Assembly: GCA_019639255.1 (NCBI GenBank) | Contig: JAHBSF010000058.1 | Span: 1 to 36,689 of the forward strand | From: Acidobacteriota bacterium | GTDB lineage: Bacteria; Acidobacteriota; Blastocatellia; RBC074 | Direction: 5' to 3' | Length of the DNA stretch: 36,689 nucleotides | Shown here: positions 7,313 through 15,422 of the stretch, in pieces | How positions within the stretch are numbered: the first letter of the stretch is position 1 | How the letters are laid out: the number at the start of each line of letters is the position of its first letter | Notes under the pieces: model-generated | Database searches by the model: none | The model's input: only the letters and a program-made list of their open reading frames with translations | What the model was told of the DNA's origin: nothing | Translations under genes and position numbers: made by a program

Positions 7313-8848
7313 ATGAGGAGAATTCTTTGCCCGTTCGTCGTCGTGCTGCTGATCGTTTTCATCGCCGCGGTCCCGCAAGCCGAGGTATTAGCGCAGCGAT
7401 CAGGCAGTGCGACGAGACTGGCGAAAATCCCTGCGCGCAAACCCCGCAACATAGTCTTTATACTTGCAGACGATCATCGCTACGACGCACTCGGTTTCCT
7501 GGGCCATCCTTTTCTCGAAACCCCGCACCTCGACGCAATGGCGCGCCGGGGCGTTCATTTCCCGAACGCCTTCGTGACGACATCGCTTTGTTCGCCCTCG
7601 CGCGCATCGATACTGACGGGCCTTTACGCACATCGCCACCGCGTCGTGGACAATAACAATCCGGTTCCGCCCGGCACCGTATATTTCTCGCAATACCTGA
7701 AACGGGCGGGCTACGACACGGCGTTTATCGGCAAATGGCACATGGGCGGCGAGGGCGACGACCCGCAGCCGGGTTTCGATTACTGGGTCAGCTTTCGCGG
7801 ACAGGGAACCTATCTGCCGGGCAAAGACGGATTGAACGTCAACGGCCGGCGCGTCCCGCAACGGGGCTACATTACGGATGAACTTACGGATTACGCCATC
7901 GACTGGCTGAAAAACCGGCGCAGCGATCGCCCCTTCATGCTTTATCTCTCGCACAAGGCCGTACACGCCGAATTCATCCCCGCCGACAGACATAAAGGAC
8001 GCTACGCCGACAAGGTATTCACGCCGCCCGCGTCGATCGATGCTGACCCTCAGGGCGGCGACCTGCGCCCGCGCTGGGTGCGCGATCAGCGCAACAGTTG
8101 GCACGGCGTAGAGTTTCCCTATCACAGCGATCTGGACATCGCCGAATACTACAAGCGGTATACGGAAACGCTGCTTGCCGTAGACGACAGCGTGGGCCGC
8201 GTTATGGATGAACTGCGGCGGCGCGGCGTGCTGGATTCGACGCTGATAGTTTATATGGGCGACAACGGATTCGCCTTCGGGGAACACGGACTGATCGACA
8301 AACGAACGGCTTACGAAGAATCCATGCGCGTGCCGATGATAGCGCATTGTCCTGAGATGTTCGGGACAAACGAGAGGAAAGTCAGTCAGGTCGTAGCCAA
8401 CATCGACATTGCGCCGACGCTTCTGGAAACCGCGGGTATGCGCGCGCCGAATACGATGGACGGCCGCAGCTTCCTGTCGATAGCCGAGGGGAAGCAAACG
8501 CAGTGGCGATCGGCGCTGCTGTATGAATACTACTGGGAGCGCAACTTCCCGCAAACCCCGACGATTCATGCGCTGCGCAGCGACCGTTTCAAATACATCC
8601 ACTACCACGGCATATGGGATACGGATGAACTCTACGATCTGGAAAACGATCCGTTCGAACGCCGAAACCTGATCAATGATCCGGCGCACGCCGGGACGGT
8701 AAAGAAGATGAACCGGGAACTGTTCGATATGCTTGGGCGCAGCAGGGGGATGTACATTCCGCTGTACCCGGATCGCGGCGCCCAGCAGAACAAACGCAGG
8801 AAGGGCGGCAGCCGCAGCGCGGAGTTCCCGCCCGTCATTTATCAGTAG
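7313..8848 (+). CDS. secreted sulfatase, type I formylglycine family
   Basis: The 511-residue protein begins with a signal peptide (ILCPFVVVLLIVFIAAV, cleavage near EVLAQ). The mature part is a type I sulfatase of the alkaline-phosphatase superfamily: metal-binding Asp53-Asp54 in LADDHRYD, and the sulfatase signature CSPSRASILTG in which Cys93 would be oxidised to formylglycine. GKWHMGG and the second metal site MGDNGFAFGEHGL follow. Overall resemblance is to family S1 enzymes that desulfate polysaccharides or N-acetylglucosamine-6-sulfate; the substrate is not determined. The activating formylglycine-generating enzyme is not in this window. The start ATG at 7313 follows AAAGAGG. The tail is basic (NKRRKGGSRS) and unusual. 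A copy of the inverted repeat begins 7 bp after the stop. Confidence 0.92.
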   Translation: MRRILCPFVVVLLIVFIAAVPQAEVLAQRSGSATRLAKIPARKPRNIVFILADDHRYDALGFLGHPFLETPHLDAMARRGVHFPNAFVTTSLCSPSRASILTGLYAHRHRVVDNNNPVPPGTVYFSQYLKRAGYDTAFIGKWHMGGEGDDPQPGFDYWVSFRGQGTYLPGKDGLNVNGRRVPQRGYITDELTDYAIDWLKNRRSDRPFMLYLSHKAVHAEFIPADRHKGRYADKVFTPPASIDADPQGGDLRPRWVRDQRNSWHGVEFPYHSDLDIAEYYKRYTETLLAVDDSVGRVMDELRRRGVLDSTLIVYMGDNGFAFGEHGLIDKRTAYEESMRVPMIAHCPEMFGTNERKVSQVVANIDIAPTLLETAGMRAPNTMDGRSFLSIAEGKQTQWRSALLYEYYWERNFPQTPTIHALRSDRFKYIHYHGIWDTDELYDLENDPFERRNLINDPAHAGTVKKMNRELFDMLGRSRGMYIPLYPDRGAQQNKRRKGGSRSAEFPPVIYQ

Positions 8849-8855
8849 AAGAATT

Positions 8856-8982
8856 AAATCAAACCACACGACATTGGGACAAAAAAGAGAGATAACGGAA
8901 CAAACGAAAATAGACGAAAACTACCGAAATATTCACCTTTTCCGTAATTTTCGTCTATTTTCGTTTGTTCCGTTATCTCTCC
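8856..8982 (+). repeat. long inverted repeat, tailed subfamily (copy 5)
   Basis: This is the cleanest copy. The plus strand reads tail (AAATCAAACCACACGAC, ATTGGGAC, A6), then GAGAGATAACGGAACAAACG, then AAAATAGACGAAAA. The right arm is an exact complement over the outer 34 bp, with the loop ATTCACC. The tail starts 7 bp after the sulfatase stop. For transcripts arriving from the minus-strand ATPase gene, the hairpin is followed by CTCTCTTTTTT and would look like an intrinsic terminator. Confidence 0.93.
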
Positions 8983-9065
8983 TGCTGTCTCACGCAGCGC
9001 ACACCGGCGCAAATATTCGTGGATCAGATCCTGAGAGTCAGTTTTGGCTCCGACATCTTACGCAT

Positions 9066-10196
9066 TCAAGCGCCAAGTCCTGCGGGTGTGCAAATGCTCA
9101 CTTCAAAATCCCGGTATCGCCGCATATGCGCGGGATCGCCGGAAGGCGTCACCAGATAGTTGCGCCCCTTCGGATAGTAACTGCGGAAGATCCTCAGGGC
9201 CGCGCCGTCGAAAGCGCCCGGATCCCATTTGCACTCGATGACATCCACCTCATCCCGCCGCCGCGCCAGAACAAAATCCACCTCCCGCCCCGCCTTGTCG
9301 CGCCAGTACCGGATCGGCAGATCGGGAAAATGCGCCTGCAGATGTTCGAGGACGAGGTGTTCCCAAAGCACCCCAAAATCTTCCATACGCAGCGGATCCC
9401 AGCCGCGGGCGAAACTCACGAATCCGGTATCAAAAGCGTAGATCTTCGGCTGCTTGACGATTTCATTCTGACCGCCGCCGTGAAACGGGCGAACGAGGGT
9501 GACGGCGTTGGTGATTTCGAGCGCCTGCAAATGGCTCTCTACGGTCGGCCGGGTGATGCCGAGAGCGGAAGCCGTTCTGGTCGTCTCGAACTGGCCGCCG
9601 CTCTGACGCAGGAGGTATCCCAACAGCGCGTTGAAACGATTGATGTCCCGAAAGCCGAAAAGCCGCTGGATGTCGCGGGCGAAAAACGAATCCATCCACT
9701 CGCGGTAGAACGAAGGCTTCTTCGACTCTGCCAGTAACGCGGGCGGCAGGCCGCCGTGATAGAGCCGCTGCTGGAGCGTTGCGCCGAAAGCATCCAGCTC
9801 GTCCCACAAAACCGGCGTCAGATGCACCAGTCGCTTCCGCCCCGTCAAGGTATCGCGAAACTTGCGGCTCGCAGCGAGGGTTGATGATCCGGTGGCGAGC
9901 AGCTTCAGTTCCGGAAACATATCCGCACCGATCTTGAGCAGGCGCGTCGGATCGCGAAGCTGGTGAATTTCATCGAATACCACGATCGGCGCCGTCAGCG
10001 AACGGAAAAATAATTGCGGATCGCGCACCATCTCCTCGACTACCGGGAGATCGCAATTGACGTAAAAAATGCGCTCCGCCCCAAGACTCTCCGCCAGCGT
10101 CGTCTTGCCCGCACGCCTGACACCGCATAACCACGCAATCGGCGCTTCATCCCACGCCGATTCGATCCGCTTTAACCAAAATGGTCGATCGATCAT
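9066..10196 (-). CDS. AAA ATPase with DUF4143 nuclease-like C-terminus
   Basis: The 376-residue protein belongs to the AAA_14/DUF4143 family. Walker A is GVRRAGKTTL (25-34), Walker B is IVVFDEIHQL (71-80), and LLATGSSTL is the sensor-like region. A winged-helix-like segment (TRTASALGITRPTVESHLQAL) follows. The C-terminal part carries the core of a PD-(D/E)XK fold, VDFVLARRR then VDVIECKW. These proteins are widespread, patchily distributed and of uncertain function, and often found in mobile regions. The gene stands alone, with tails of the repeat family facing each other on both sides (8856 and 10303) and a 10-bp perfect inverted repeat just upstream. Start is ATG at 10194-10196. Confidence 0.9.
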   Translation of the reverse strand: MIDRPFWLKRIESAWDEAPIAWLCGVRRAGKTTLAESLGAERIFYVNCDLPVVEEMVRDPQLFFRSLTAPIVVFDEIHQLRDPTRLLKIGADMFPELKLLATGSSTLAASRKFRDTLTGRKRLVHLTPVLWDELDAFGATLQQRLYHGGLPPALLAESKKPSFYREWMDSFFARDIQRLFGFRDINRFNALLGYLLRQSGGQFETTRTASALGITRPTVESHLQALEITNAVTLVRPFHGGGQNEIVKQPKIYAFDTGFVSFARGWDPLRMEDFGVLWEHLVLEHLQAHFPDLPIRYWRDKAGREVDFVLARRRDEVDVIECKWDPGAFDGAALRIFRSYYPKGRNYLVTPSGDPAHMRRYRDFEVSICTPAGLGA

Positions 10197-10203
10197 GCCA
10201 TCG

Positions 10204-10236
10204 TACTATACATGTAGCCGTACTAAATGTATAGTA
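10204..10236. promoter_or_regulatory. inverted-repeat operator candidate upstream of the ATPase gene
   Basis: TACTATACAT (10204-10213) and ATGTATAGTA (10227-10236) are perfect 10-bp inverted repeats, 13 bp apart, ending 8 bp before the ATPase start codon. Both contain TATA-like -10 material on the minus strand (TATACA, TATAGT). A dimeric repressor site overlapping the promoter, or a short leader hairpin, would fit. No matching regulator is identified. Confidence 0.5.
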
Positions 10237-10268
10237 TGCAAGCTGATTGTCCAAGAAGCGCTTTCGTC

Positions 10269-10303
10269 TATCTCTCTTTTTTGTCCCGAAGTCGTGTGAT
10301 TTT
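10269..10303 (-). repeat. half copy of the tailed repeat (copy 6)
   Basis: TATCTCTCTTTTTTGTCCC and GAAGTCGTGTGATTTT match the outer arm end and full tail of the tailed subfamily; the rest of the hairpin is missing. On the minus strand the tail begins only about 2 bp after the rnz stop codon. It is in inverse orientation to copy 5 on the other side of the ATPase gene. Confidence 0.8.
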
Positions 10304-10305
10304 AT

Positions 10306-11238
10306 TTAAACCGCTACTTCTACGAGATCCTCCGCCATCACCGTCGCCGGGAAAACCGCCCTTGCCTCTTCAAGCAGCGGCCTTGCATCCGGGTACCGCG
10401 AACTGAAGTGCGTAATCAGCAGCTTCTTCGCCCCGGCCTCGCGCGCAGTTTCCGCAGCCTGCCCGGCAGTCGAATGCCCGTAAGCGCGCGCCTCTTCCAC
10501 CAATTCGCTCGTATACGTCGCCTCGTGCACAAGACAATCGACTCCGCGCGCCAGTTCCACTGCATTCGCGCACGGCCTCGTATCCAGGCAATACGCCACC
10601 GATTGCCCGGCCCGCTCCGGCCCTACGACCTCTCCCGGCTCGATTACTCCGCCATCCGCAAGCGTCACGGAATTTCCGCGCTGCAATTGCCCGTAAAGCG
10701 GCCCTGCGGGAATCCCGAGTTCTCGCGCACGCTCGACATCGAACCTCCCGGGCCGCGGACGCTCGGCCAACCGATACCCCAAGGCGTAAATCCGGTGATC
10801 GAGCGGGCGCGCAATGACCGTATGCCGCTCCGATTCAAATACCACCGCTTCGTCTTCGCGGCGAAACCTGCCGGGGCCGAGTTCGTGCAGTTCTACGGGA
10901 AAATTGTAGAAAAGTATCCGCAGCCGGCCGAGAGTATCCAGATACTGGGATATGCCCGAAGGTCCGGCGAGCACGAGTTCCTTGCTGCGCTGTTCGAGCG
11001 CCATAGTCGAAAGCAGACCGGGCAACCCGTTGAAATGATCGCCGTGAAGATGTGTGATGAATATGCCGGCGAGTTTGTGAAAAGACAGCCCCGCACGCAC
11101 TATCTGCATCTGCGTGGCTTCGCCGCAATCAAACAGCCACCATTCGCCTTCGCCGGCGACCGCCAGGGCGCTGACGTTGCGCGCAGTAGTGGGCCGCCCC
11201 GAACTTGTTCCGAGTGGAATGATTTTCAAACCCGTCAA
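10306..11238 (-). CDS. rnz: ribonuclease Z
   Basis: The 310-residue protein is a metallo-beta-lactamase-fold tRNA 3' endonuclease. The signature HLHGDH (His63, His65, Asp67, His68 in ITHLHGDHFNGLPGLL), the LGTSSGRPT start, HEATY and GHSTAGQAAETA near the C-terminus, and THFSSRY match bacterial RNase Z. It removes 3' trailers from tRNA precursors in the cytoplasm. The start appears to be TTG at 11236-11238, preceded by AGAAGG; a second TTG three codons later (KIIPLG) is possible. The leader between the globin stop and this start is a 12-bp tandem repeat. The gene probably belongs to a minus-strand unit with the globin. Confidence 0.93.
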   Translation of the reverse strand: MTGLKIIPLGTSSGRPTTARNVSALAVAGEGEWWLFDCGEATQMQIVRAGLSFHKLAGIFITHLHGDHFNGLPGLLSTMALEQRSKELVLAGPSGISQYLDTLGRLRILFYNFPVELHELGPGRFRREDEAVVFESERHTVIARPLDHRIYALGYRLAERPRPGRFDVERARELGIPAGPLYGQLQRGNSVTLADGGVIEPGEVVGPERAGQSVAYCLDTRPCANAVELARGVDCLVHEATYTSELVEEARAYGHSTAGQAAETAREAGAKKLLITHFSSRYPDARPLLEEARAVFPATVMAEDLVEVAV

Positions 11239-11243
11239 TATAA

Positions 11244-11291
11244 CCTTCTTTTCGGCGTTTTTTTCAGCCTTCTTTTCAGCCTTCTTTTCAG
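11244..11291 (-). repeat. 12-bp tandem repeat in the rnz leader
   Basis: Four 12-bp units, reading CCTTCTTTTCAG on the plus strand with small changes in two, run from 11244 to 11291. On the minus strand each reads CTGAAAAGAAGG, so each holds a purine-rich AGAAGG Shine-Dalgarno-like motif. The first unit contains the globin's TGA stop and the last one supplies the likely rnz ribosome-binding site. Confidence 0.75.
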
Positions 11292-11665
11292 CCCTCTTTG
11301 TTGCGCATGAAATCGGCGAGTCCCGAGAGCGCCCCCTGCAATTGCGCCTTCGTCAGTTCGGGCACTCCGGTTTCATCCATCGCCCGGAACATACACCACA
11401 ACCATTCATCGCGCTCGCGCACTCCGATGGGAAACCTTACGTGGCGGGCGCGCAAACGCGGGTGGCCGTATTTGTTGACGTAAAGCGGCGGCCCGCCCAT
11501 CCAGCCCACCAGAAACTCATAGAGTTTCTCCCGCGACTCGGTCAGATCCTCGGGATGCAGTTTGCGGATCGCCGCCGCTTCTTCGCATTCATCCATCAGA
11601 TCGTAGAAACGATCTACGAGCGCCCGTATCTTTTCTTCACCGCCGATAGCTTCAAAATGAGTCAT
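11288..11665 (-). CDS. yjbI: group II truncated hemoglobin
   Basis: The 125-residue protein starts MTHFEAIGGEEKIRALVDRFYDLMD and carries the group II (trHbO) pattern. YGHPRLRARHVRFPIG contains the proximal histidine, WLWCMFRAMDE supplies the conserved Trp at G8, and GGPPLYVNKYG precedes the F helix. These small hemes bind O2 or NO and are linked to redox stress handling. The open frame extends upstream to 11779, but that part (ITEQTEN...) is only a translation of the inverted repeat at 11688-11778, so the ATG at 11663-11665 is preferred even though its ribosome-binding site is weak. The stop lies in the tandem repeat leading into rnz. Confidence 0.9.
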   Translation of the reverse strand: MTHFEAIGGEEKIRALVDRFYDLMDECEEAAAIRKLHPEDLTESREKLYEFLVGWMGGPPLYVNKYGHPRLRARHVRFPIGVRERDEWLWCMFRAMDETGVPELTKAQLQGALSGLADFMRNKEG

Positions 11666-11687
11666 TACACGCTCATCAACATTGATG

Positions 11688-11778
11688 GAGATAACGGAAC
11701 AAAACGGATACAAACGAAAAATACGGGAAGAATCATTCATTCCGTCTGTTCCGTCATTTTCCGTTTGTTCCGTTATCA
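11688..11778. repeat. long inverted repeat (copy 7)
   Basis: GAGATAACGGAACAAAACGG on the left pairs imperfectly with TTTCCGTTTGTTCCGTTATC on the right; the middle is degenerate. It begins 8 bp after the stop codon of the aldehyde dehydrogenase gene (minus strand) and ends 22 bp before the globin start, so it would lie inside any transcript joining the two. No conserved tail is present. Confidence 0.85.
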
Positions 11779-11785
11779 CTTTTCC

Positions 11786-13231
11786 CTACATCTGCAGCGC
11801 CTTCACTTCGAGATATTCTTCCAGGCCGTAGCGCCCGAGTTCGCGCCCGTTGCCCGATTGTTTGTAACCGCCGAACGGCGCCAGCGGATTGAAACTGCCG
11901 CCGTTGATTTCAACCTGACCCGTGCGCAGCCTGCGCGCTACGCGCTTTGCACGATCTACGTCCTGCGACCATACGCCGCCCGCAAGCCCGTAAACCGTAT
12001 CGTTTGCGATGCGCACCGCATCATCTTCATCATCGTACGGAATGATCGAAAGCACGGGACCGAAGATCTCCTCCTGCGCAATCGTCATGCTGTTATCTAC
12101 GTTTGCAAAAACCGTAGGCCGCACGAAGTAGCCTTTTTCCAATCCTTCGGGCGCTTCGGCGCCGCCCGTTACGAGCGTTGCGCCCTCGGCAATCCCCCGC
12201 TGAATATAATCGCGGACGCGCTCGCGCTGCGCGGCCGAAACCAGCGGCCCGAGTTTCGTCTTCTTGTCCCTCGGATCCCCGACTGCAAAAGTCTCGGCTG
12301 CGGCCTTTGCAATGGCTGCGGCTTCGTCGTGGCGCGAACGCGGCACAAGCATGCGCGTAAGCGCCGAGCAGGTCTGTCCCGAATTGAAATAACAACTGCT
12401 GACGCCGCTGCGCACGGCGCGCTCGAAATCCGCATCGTCCAGAATCACGTTCGCCGACTTGCCGCCAAGCTCCAGCGCGACGCGCTTGATCGTCCCGGCC
12501 GCAAGCTCACTTACCCTCTTTCCCGCGCGCGTCGAACCGGTAAACGAAACCATATCCACATCCGCGTTCGCGGCAAGCGCCTCGCCGACTACCGGCCCGT
12601 ATCCCGTAACCAGATTGAACACTCCGGCCGGAAGCCCGACTTCATCAATGACCCCGGCGAGCACAAACGCCGTCAGCGGCGCAACCTCGCTCGGCTTGAG
12701 CACTACCGTGCAGCCGGCGGCTAGCGCCGGCGCCACCTTTGCAATCACCTGATGCAGCGGATAATTCCACGGCGTGATGCAGCCCACCACACCCACGGGC
12801 TCGCGAAGGATCACGGAATTGCCTACGGGTTCGTCTTCAAACCCGTACTCGGCGGCGAGTTTTGCGTAGTAACCGCATACGGCTGCGGGCAATCCGGCCT
12901 GCACTGCCGTAGCAAGACCTATGGGCATGCCGACTTCATCTGCGATAATCTGCCCGATTTCGTCGCGGCGCTCCTGAAGTTTTGCAGCAATCGCGGCCAG
13001 ATAGGCGCTGCGCTCGGCGGGCGCAAGCTGCGACCAGGCGGGAAATGCCGCACGCGCAGCAGCCACGGCCGCAGCAATGTCTTCGGCCGAACCTTCGGGC
13101 ACGCGCCCGCAGACTTCTTCAGTCGTAGAATTGATGACCTCGATTGAACCCCGGCCTGCGGGTTTCACCCATTGGCCGTTGATATAAAAACTTTCGTGAT
13201 CGCGGACGTTGAGTTTTGCTTCGGCTTCCAT
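11786..13231 (-). CDS. NAD(P)-dependent aldehyde dehydrogenase
   Basis: The 481-residue protein is a classical ALDH. Visible are the substrate-pocket Asn156 in [16 protein letters not shown] for cofactor binding, [12 protein letters not shown], general base Glu254 in LELGGKSAN, catalytic Cys288 in [11 protein letters not shown], and [10 protein letters not shown] and [13 protein letters not shown] near the end. It oxidises an aldehyde to its acid with NAD(P)+. The closest type is the broad-specificity/betaine-aldehyde-like group, but the substrate cannot be read from sequence. Start is ATG at 13229-13231. The gene is divergent from the SDR at 13416 across 184 bp in which no convincing promoter boxes were found. 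Confidence 0.93.
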   Translation of the reverse strand: MEAEAKLNVRDHESFYINGQWVKPAGRGSIEVINSTTEEVCGRVPEGSAEDIAAAVAAARAAFPAWSQLAPAERSAYLAAIAAKLQERRDEIGQIIADEVGMPIGLATAVQAGLPAAVCGYYAKLAAEYGFEDEPVGNSVILREPVGVVGCITPWNYPLHQVIAKVAPALAAGCTVVLKPSEVAPLTAFVLAGVIDEVGLPAGVFNLVTGYGPVVGEALAANADVDMVSFTGSTRAGKRVSELAAGTIKRVALELGGKSANVILDDADFERAVRSGVSSCYFNSGQTCSALTRMLVPRSRHDEAAAIAKAAAETFAVGDPRDKKTKLGPLVSAAQRERVRDYIQRGIAEGATLVTGGAEAPEGLEKGYFVRPTVFANVDNSMTIAQEEIFGPVLSIIPYDDEDDAVRIANDTVYGLAGGVWSQDVDRAKRVARRLRTGQVEINGGSFNPLAPFGGYKQSGNGRELGRYGLEEYLEVKALQM

Positions 13232-13415
13232 GGCAGTCTGTTTCTCCCTGCATTGATCGCTACATTGTTAAAAACCGGCTTCTGAGACGGCGAAAGGACG
13301 AACCCCGAGTATCAACAAGCGCGCAACGGCTTGTCAAGCGGGGCGGATTCATGCGAAGTTGTGGCGTATTTCATCCGTCATCAAGCATAAATCCAGGACC
13401 TAAGGAGAATTTCAG

Positions 13416-14180
13416 ATGAGTGCATCGATCAATCTGCAGGGGAAAGCAGCGATTGTAACAGGCGGCGGCCGCGGCATCGGCAAGGCAATCGCAAAGAGTC
13501 TGGCCGAAGCGGGCGCCGGCGTGGTCATCGCCAGCCGCAAGATGGAAAACCTTCAGGCTACTGCCGAAGAGTTCGCCGGACTTCCGGGCCGCATAATCCC
13601 CGTTGCGTGCCACGTAGGAAAGATCGATCAACTTGAAAACCTCGTCGCCGAAACCGAACGGCAACTCGGCCCCGTCGATATTCTGGTCAATAACAGCGCG
13701 ACCAACATAGGACAGGGGCCCGCGCTCCAGGTCACCGACGAGATGTTCGCAAAAATGTTCGAACTCAACGTAGTCTCGGCGCTCAGGCTCATCCGTCTGA
13801 CCGCGCCGAAGATGATCGAACGCGGCTCGGGCTCGATTATAAACATCGCCTCGATCGCAGGGTTGCGCCCGCAACCGGGAGGACTGCTCTACAGCGCTAC
13901 AAAAGCCGCGCTGATTATGATGACGCGAACCTGGGCCGTAGAATTCGGTCGGGCAAACGTGCGCGTCAACGCCATCGCTCCGGGCCTGATTCAGACCGAT
14001 TTCAGCGAATATTTCTGGAAAAACGAAGATCACGTGGCGCATCTCGAATCGACCCAGCCCATACCGCGCGTGGGTCGCCCCGACGAAATCGGCCACCTCG
14101 CTCTCTACCTCGCTTCGGATGAAGCATCCTTCGTCACCGGACAAACCTTCGTTGTAGACGGCGGCGCCACCGCGCGGTGA
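13416..14180 (+). CDS. short-chain dehydrogenase/reductase
   Basis: The 254-residue protein is a classical SDR: cofactor loop TGGGRGIG (15-22), NNSAT (the NNAG equivalent), catalytic Ser146 in INIASIAG, Tyr159 and Lys163 in YSATK, and the C-terminal [11 protein letters not shown]. It resembles FabG-like 3-oxoacyl or secondary-alcohol dehydrogenases; an Arg after Ser in IASRK suggests NADP(H) preference, which is an inference. The start ATG at 13416 has a strong AAGGAG eight bases upstream. The TGA stop lies at the outer edge of the inverted repeat at 14179-14282. It is divergent from the aldehyde dehydrogenase, so the two could serve one alcohol/aldehyde pathway. Confidence 0.92.
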   Translation: MSASINLQGKAAIVTGGGRGIGKAIAKSLAEAGAGVVIASRKMENLQATAEEFAGLPGRIIPVACHVGKIDQLENLVAETERQLGPVDILVNNSATNIGQGPALQVTDEMFAKMFELNVVSALRLIRLTAPKMIERGSGSIINIASIAGLRPQPGGLLYSATKAALIMMTRTWAVEFGRANVRVNAIAPGLIQTDFSEYFWKNEDHVAHLESTQPIPRVGRPDEIGHLALYLASDEASFVTGQTFVVDGGATAR

Positions 14181-14282
14181 AAACGAATAAACGGAATCAG
14201 ACGAAAACTGCGGAAATCCTCAAACTTTCCGTTTGTTCCGTCTCATTCCGCCGTCTCATTCCGTTTGTCCCGTTGTCTCTCC
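14179..14282. repeat. long inverted repeat at convergent gene ends (copy 8)
   Basis: The left arm starts GAAAACGAATAAACGGAATC. The right arm ends TTCCGTTTGTCCCGTTGTC, TCTC and holds an extra copy of the phrase CCGTCTCATT, so the arms differ by about one unit. It starts at the SDR stop and supplies the last codons and stop of mqnA (14256-14258), so it occupies the whole space between the convergent genes. Confidence 0.85.
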
Positions 14283-15131
14283 TGCTTTCGATGCAAAACC
14301 CTCGCGCACAAATACGAGGCGCCGGTTTTCCGCAATCAAACCGCAGGCTTGCGCCAGATCAAAAAACCGTTCCAGGCCCGCGATTTTTTCCGCGTCCAGG
14401 TCGTAGCAGACGTTCCTGTTAAGGTAATCGAGCAGATCCGCTTTCGGCAGACCCAGATCCTCCGCATACCGGGCCGCAAGCAGTTCGCGCACCCCTATGC
14501 CTTCCTCCTTTGCGGCAACAAACAGCTTCGCCGCATCCGGAAACCGTTTCGCCGCATCCCGGCTGACGGCCCATACCGCAAAGACGAAGGGAAGCCCCGT
14601 AAGCGATCGCCATTCCTCGGCCAGATCGTAGACGCGCACGCCGAGCGCGCCGGCTGAGGCCGCAAGCTGAATGGCCGGATCGCCTATTACAAGCGCCGCA
14701 TCGCCGGCCTCAAACATGTTTTCGCAAAATACCGAAGGATCGGGCGTCCGCTCGACGAATTCAGGCTCTATGCCGTAGCGGTAACGGCAAAGTATGCGCA
14801 CGAGCGCCTGCGAGGTCCGCGACGAGGAGTCGAGAGTTACGCGCCGCACCTCCGAAAGAGGTCTGCGCGCGGCCAGCAATACGCTCCTCACCTTCCATTC
14901 CGATGCAACTGCAACTCCCGGAATGACTTGCACACCCGGTATCCGCTGATACTCTATCACCGGAATCAGCGCCGCATCGCATACGCCGGCAGCCAGCATC
15001 TCCGCACAGCGCGCCGGCGCCGTATCGCCCAGAAACTCCGCCTTGTCGCGCAATCGCCCCTCGGCGAAGCTGTAAACCAGCGGCGCCGAATTCAGGTAAG
15101 TCGAAGCTGCAATCCGTAAAAGGCCTGCCAT
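14256..15131 (-). CDS. mqnA: chorismate dehydratase MqnA (futalosine menaquinone pathway)
   Basis: The roughly 291-residue protein from MAGLLRIAASTYLNSAPLVY is MqnA, which dehydrates chorismate to 3-enolpyruvylbenzoate as the first step of menaquinone synthesis via futalosine. The conserved N-terminus, the CDAALIPVIEY pocket segment, TLDSSSRTSQALVRIL, and ALVIGDPAI support the family of periplasmic-binding-protein-like folds. A longer frame begins at 15197, but a possible extended -10 (TGATACAAT, near 15175-15182) lies inside that extension, favouring the ATG at 15129-15131. The last residues, GETTGQTE, and the stop are encoded by the inverted repeat, so the natural C-terminus was probably shorter or different. 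Other mqn genes are not in the window. Confidence 0.88.
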   Translation of the reverse strand: MAGLLRIAASTYLNSAPLVYSFAEGRLRDKAEFLGDTAPARCAEMLAAGVCDAALIPVIEYQRIPGVQVIPGVAVASEWKVRSVLLAARRPLSEVRRVTLDSSSRTSQALVRILCRYRYGIEPEFVERTPDPSVFCENMFEAGDAALVIGDPAIQLAASAGALGVRVYDLAEEWRSLTGLPFVFAVWAVSRDAAKRFPDAAKLFVAAKEEGIGVRELLAARYAEDLGLPKADLLDYLNRNVCYDLDAEKIAGLERFFDLAQACGLIAENRRLVFVREGFASKAGETTGQTE

Positions 15132-15308
15132 TTCAGTAATTCCCACCCTTTTTTCAACCTCGTCGAAGCCCAGCATTGTATCACGCGCCGCACGCATCCC
15201 TGCAACCTCGAAAGTCCAACCACAAAACGCCGCAAATATAGTGTTTTCAAGGAATTAGTATATTGCTCAGCGATATGGCGGATATCACGAAAGCCTTAAA
15301 ATATTTTG

Positions 15309-15336
15309 TGGACACGATAAGAATCTATGGTAAACT
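15309..15336 (+). promoter_or_regulatory. sigma-70-type promoter candidate
   Basis: TGGACA (15309-15314), a 16-bp spacer and TAAACT (15331-15336) preceded by TG form a plausible extended -10 promoter. It lies about 85 bp upstream of the small ORF at 15423, in an AT-rich stretch that contrasts with the surrounding coding sequence. Confidence 0.45.
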
Positions 15337-15422
15337 GCTGCCCGATTCCTTCCTCACGTGGCTGAATCGACTTGCATTATAGAAATAGAAAATCATCTTG
15401 GGAAAGGATTGGTCATCTCGTT

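Noticed and set aside
8880-8982. Interpreting the long inverted repeats simply as intrinsic terminators
   Set aside because: Only some copies have a T run, and in the tailed copies at 10269, 26006 and 26665 the T run is on the wrong side for the gene whose stop adjoins the tail. Stems of 40-50 bp are also far longer than terminators; the true terminator at 15707-15736 looks quite different. A termination role in some orientations remains possible.
11666-11779. N-terminal extension of the globin (ITEQTEN...)
   Set aside because: It is just the translation of the repeat at 11688-11778; the globin fold begins at MTHFEAIGG.
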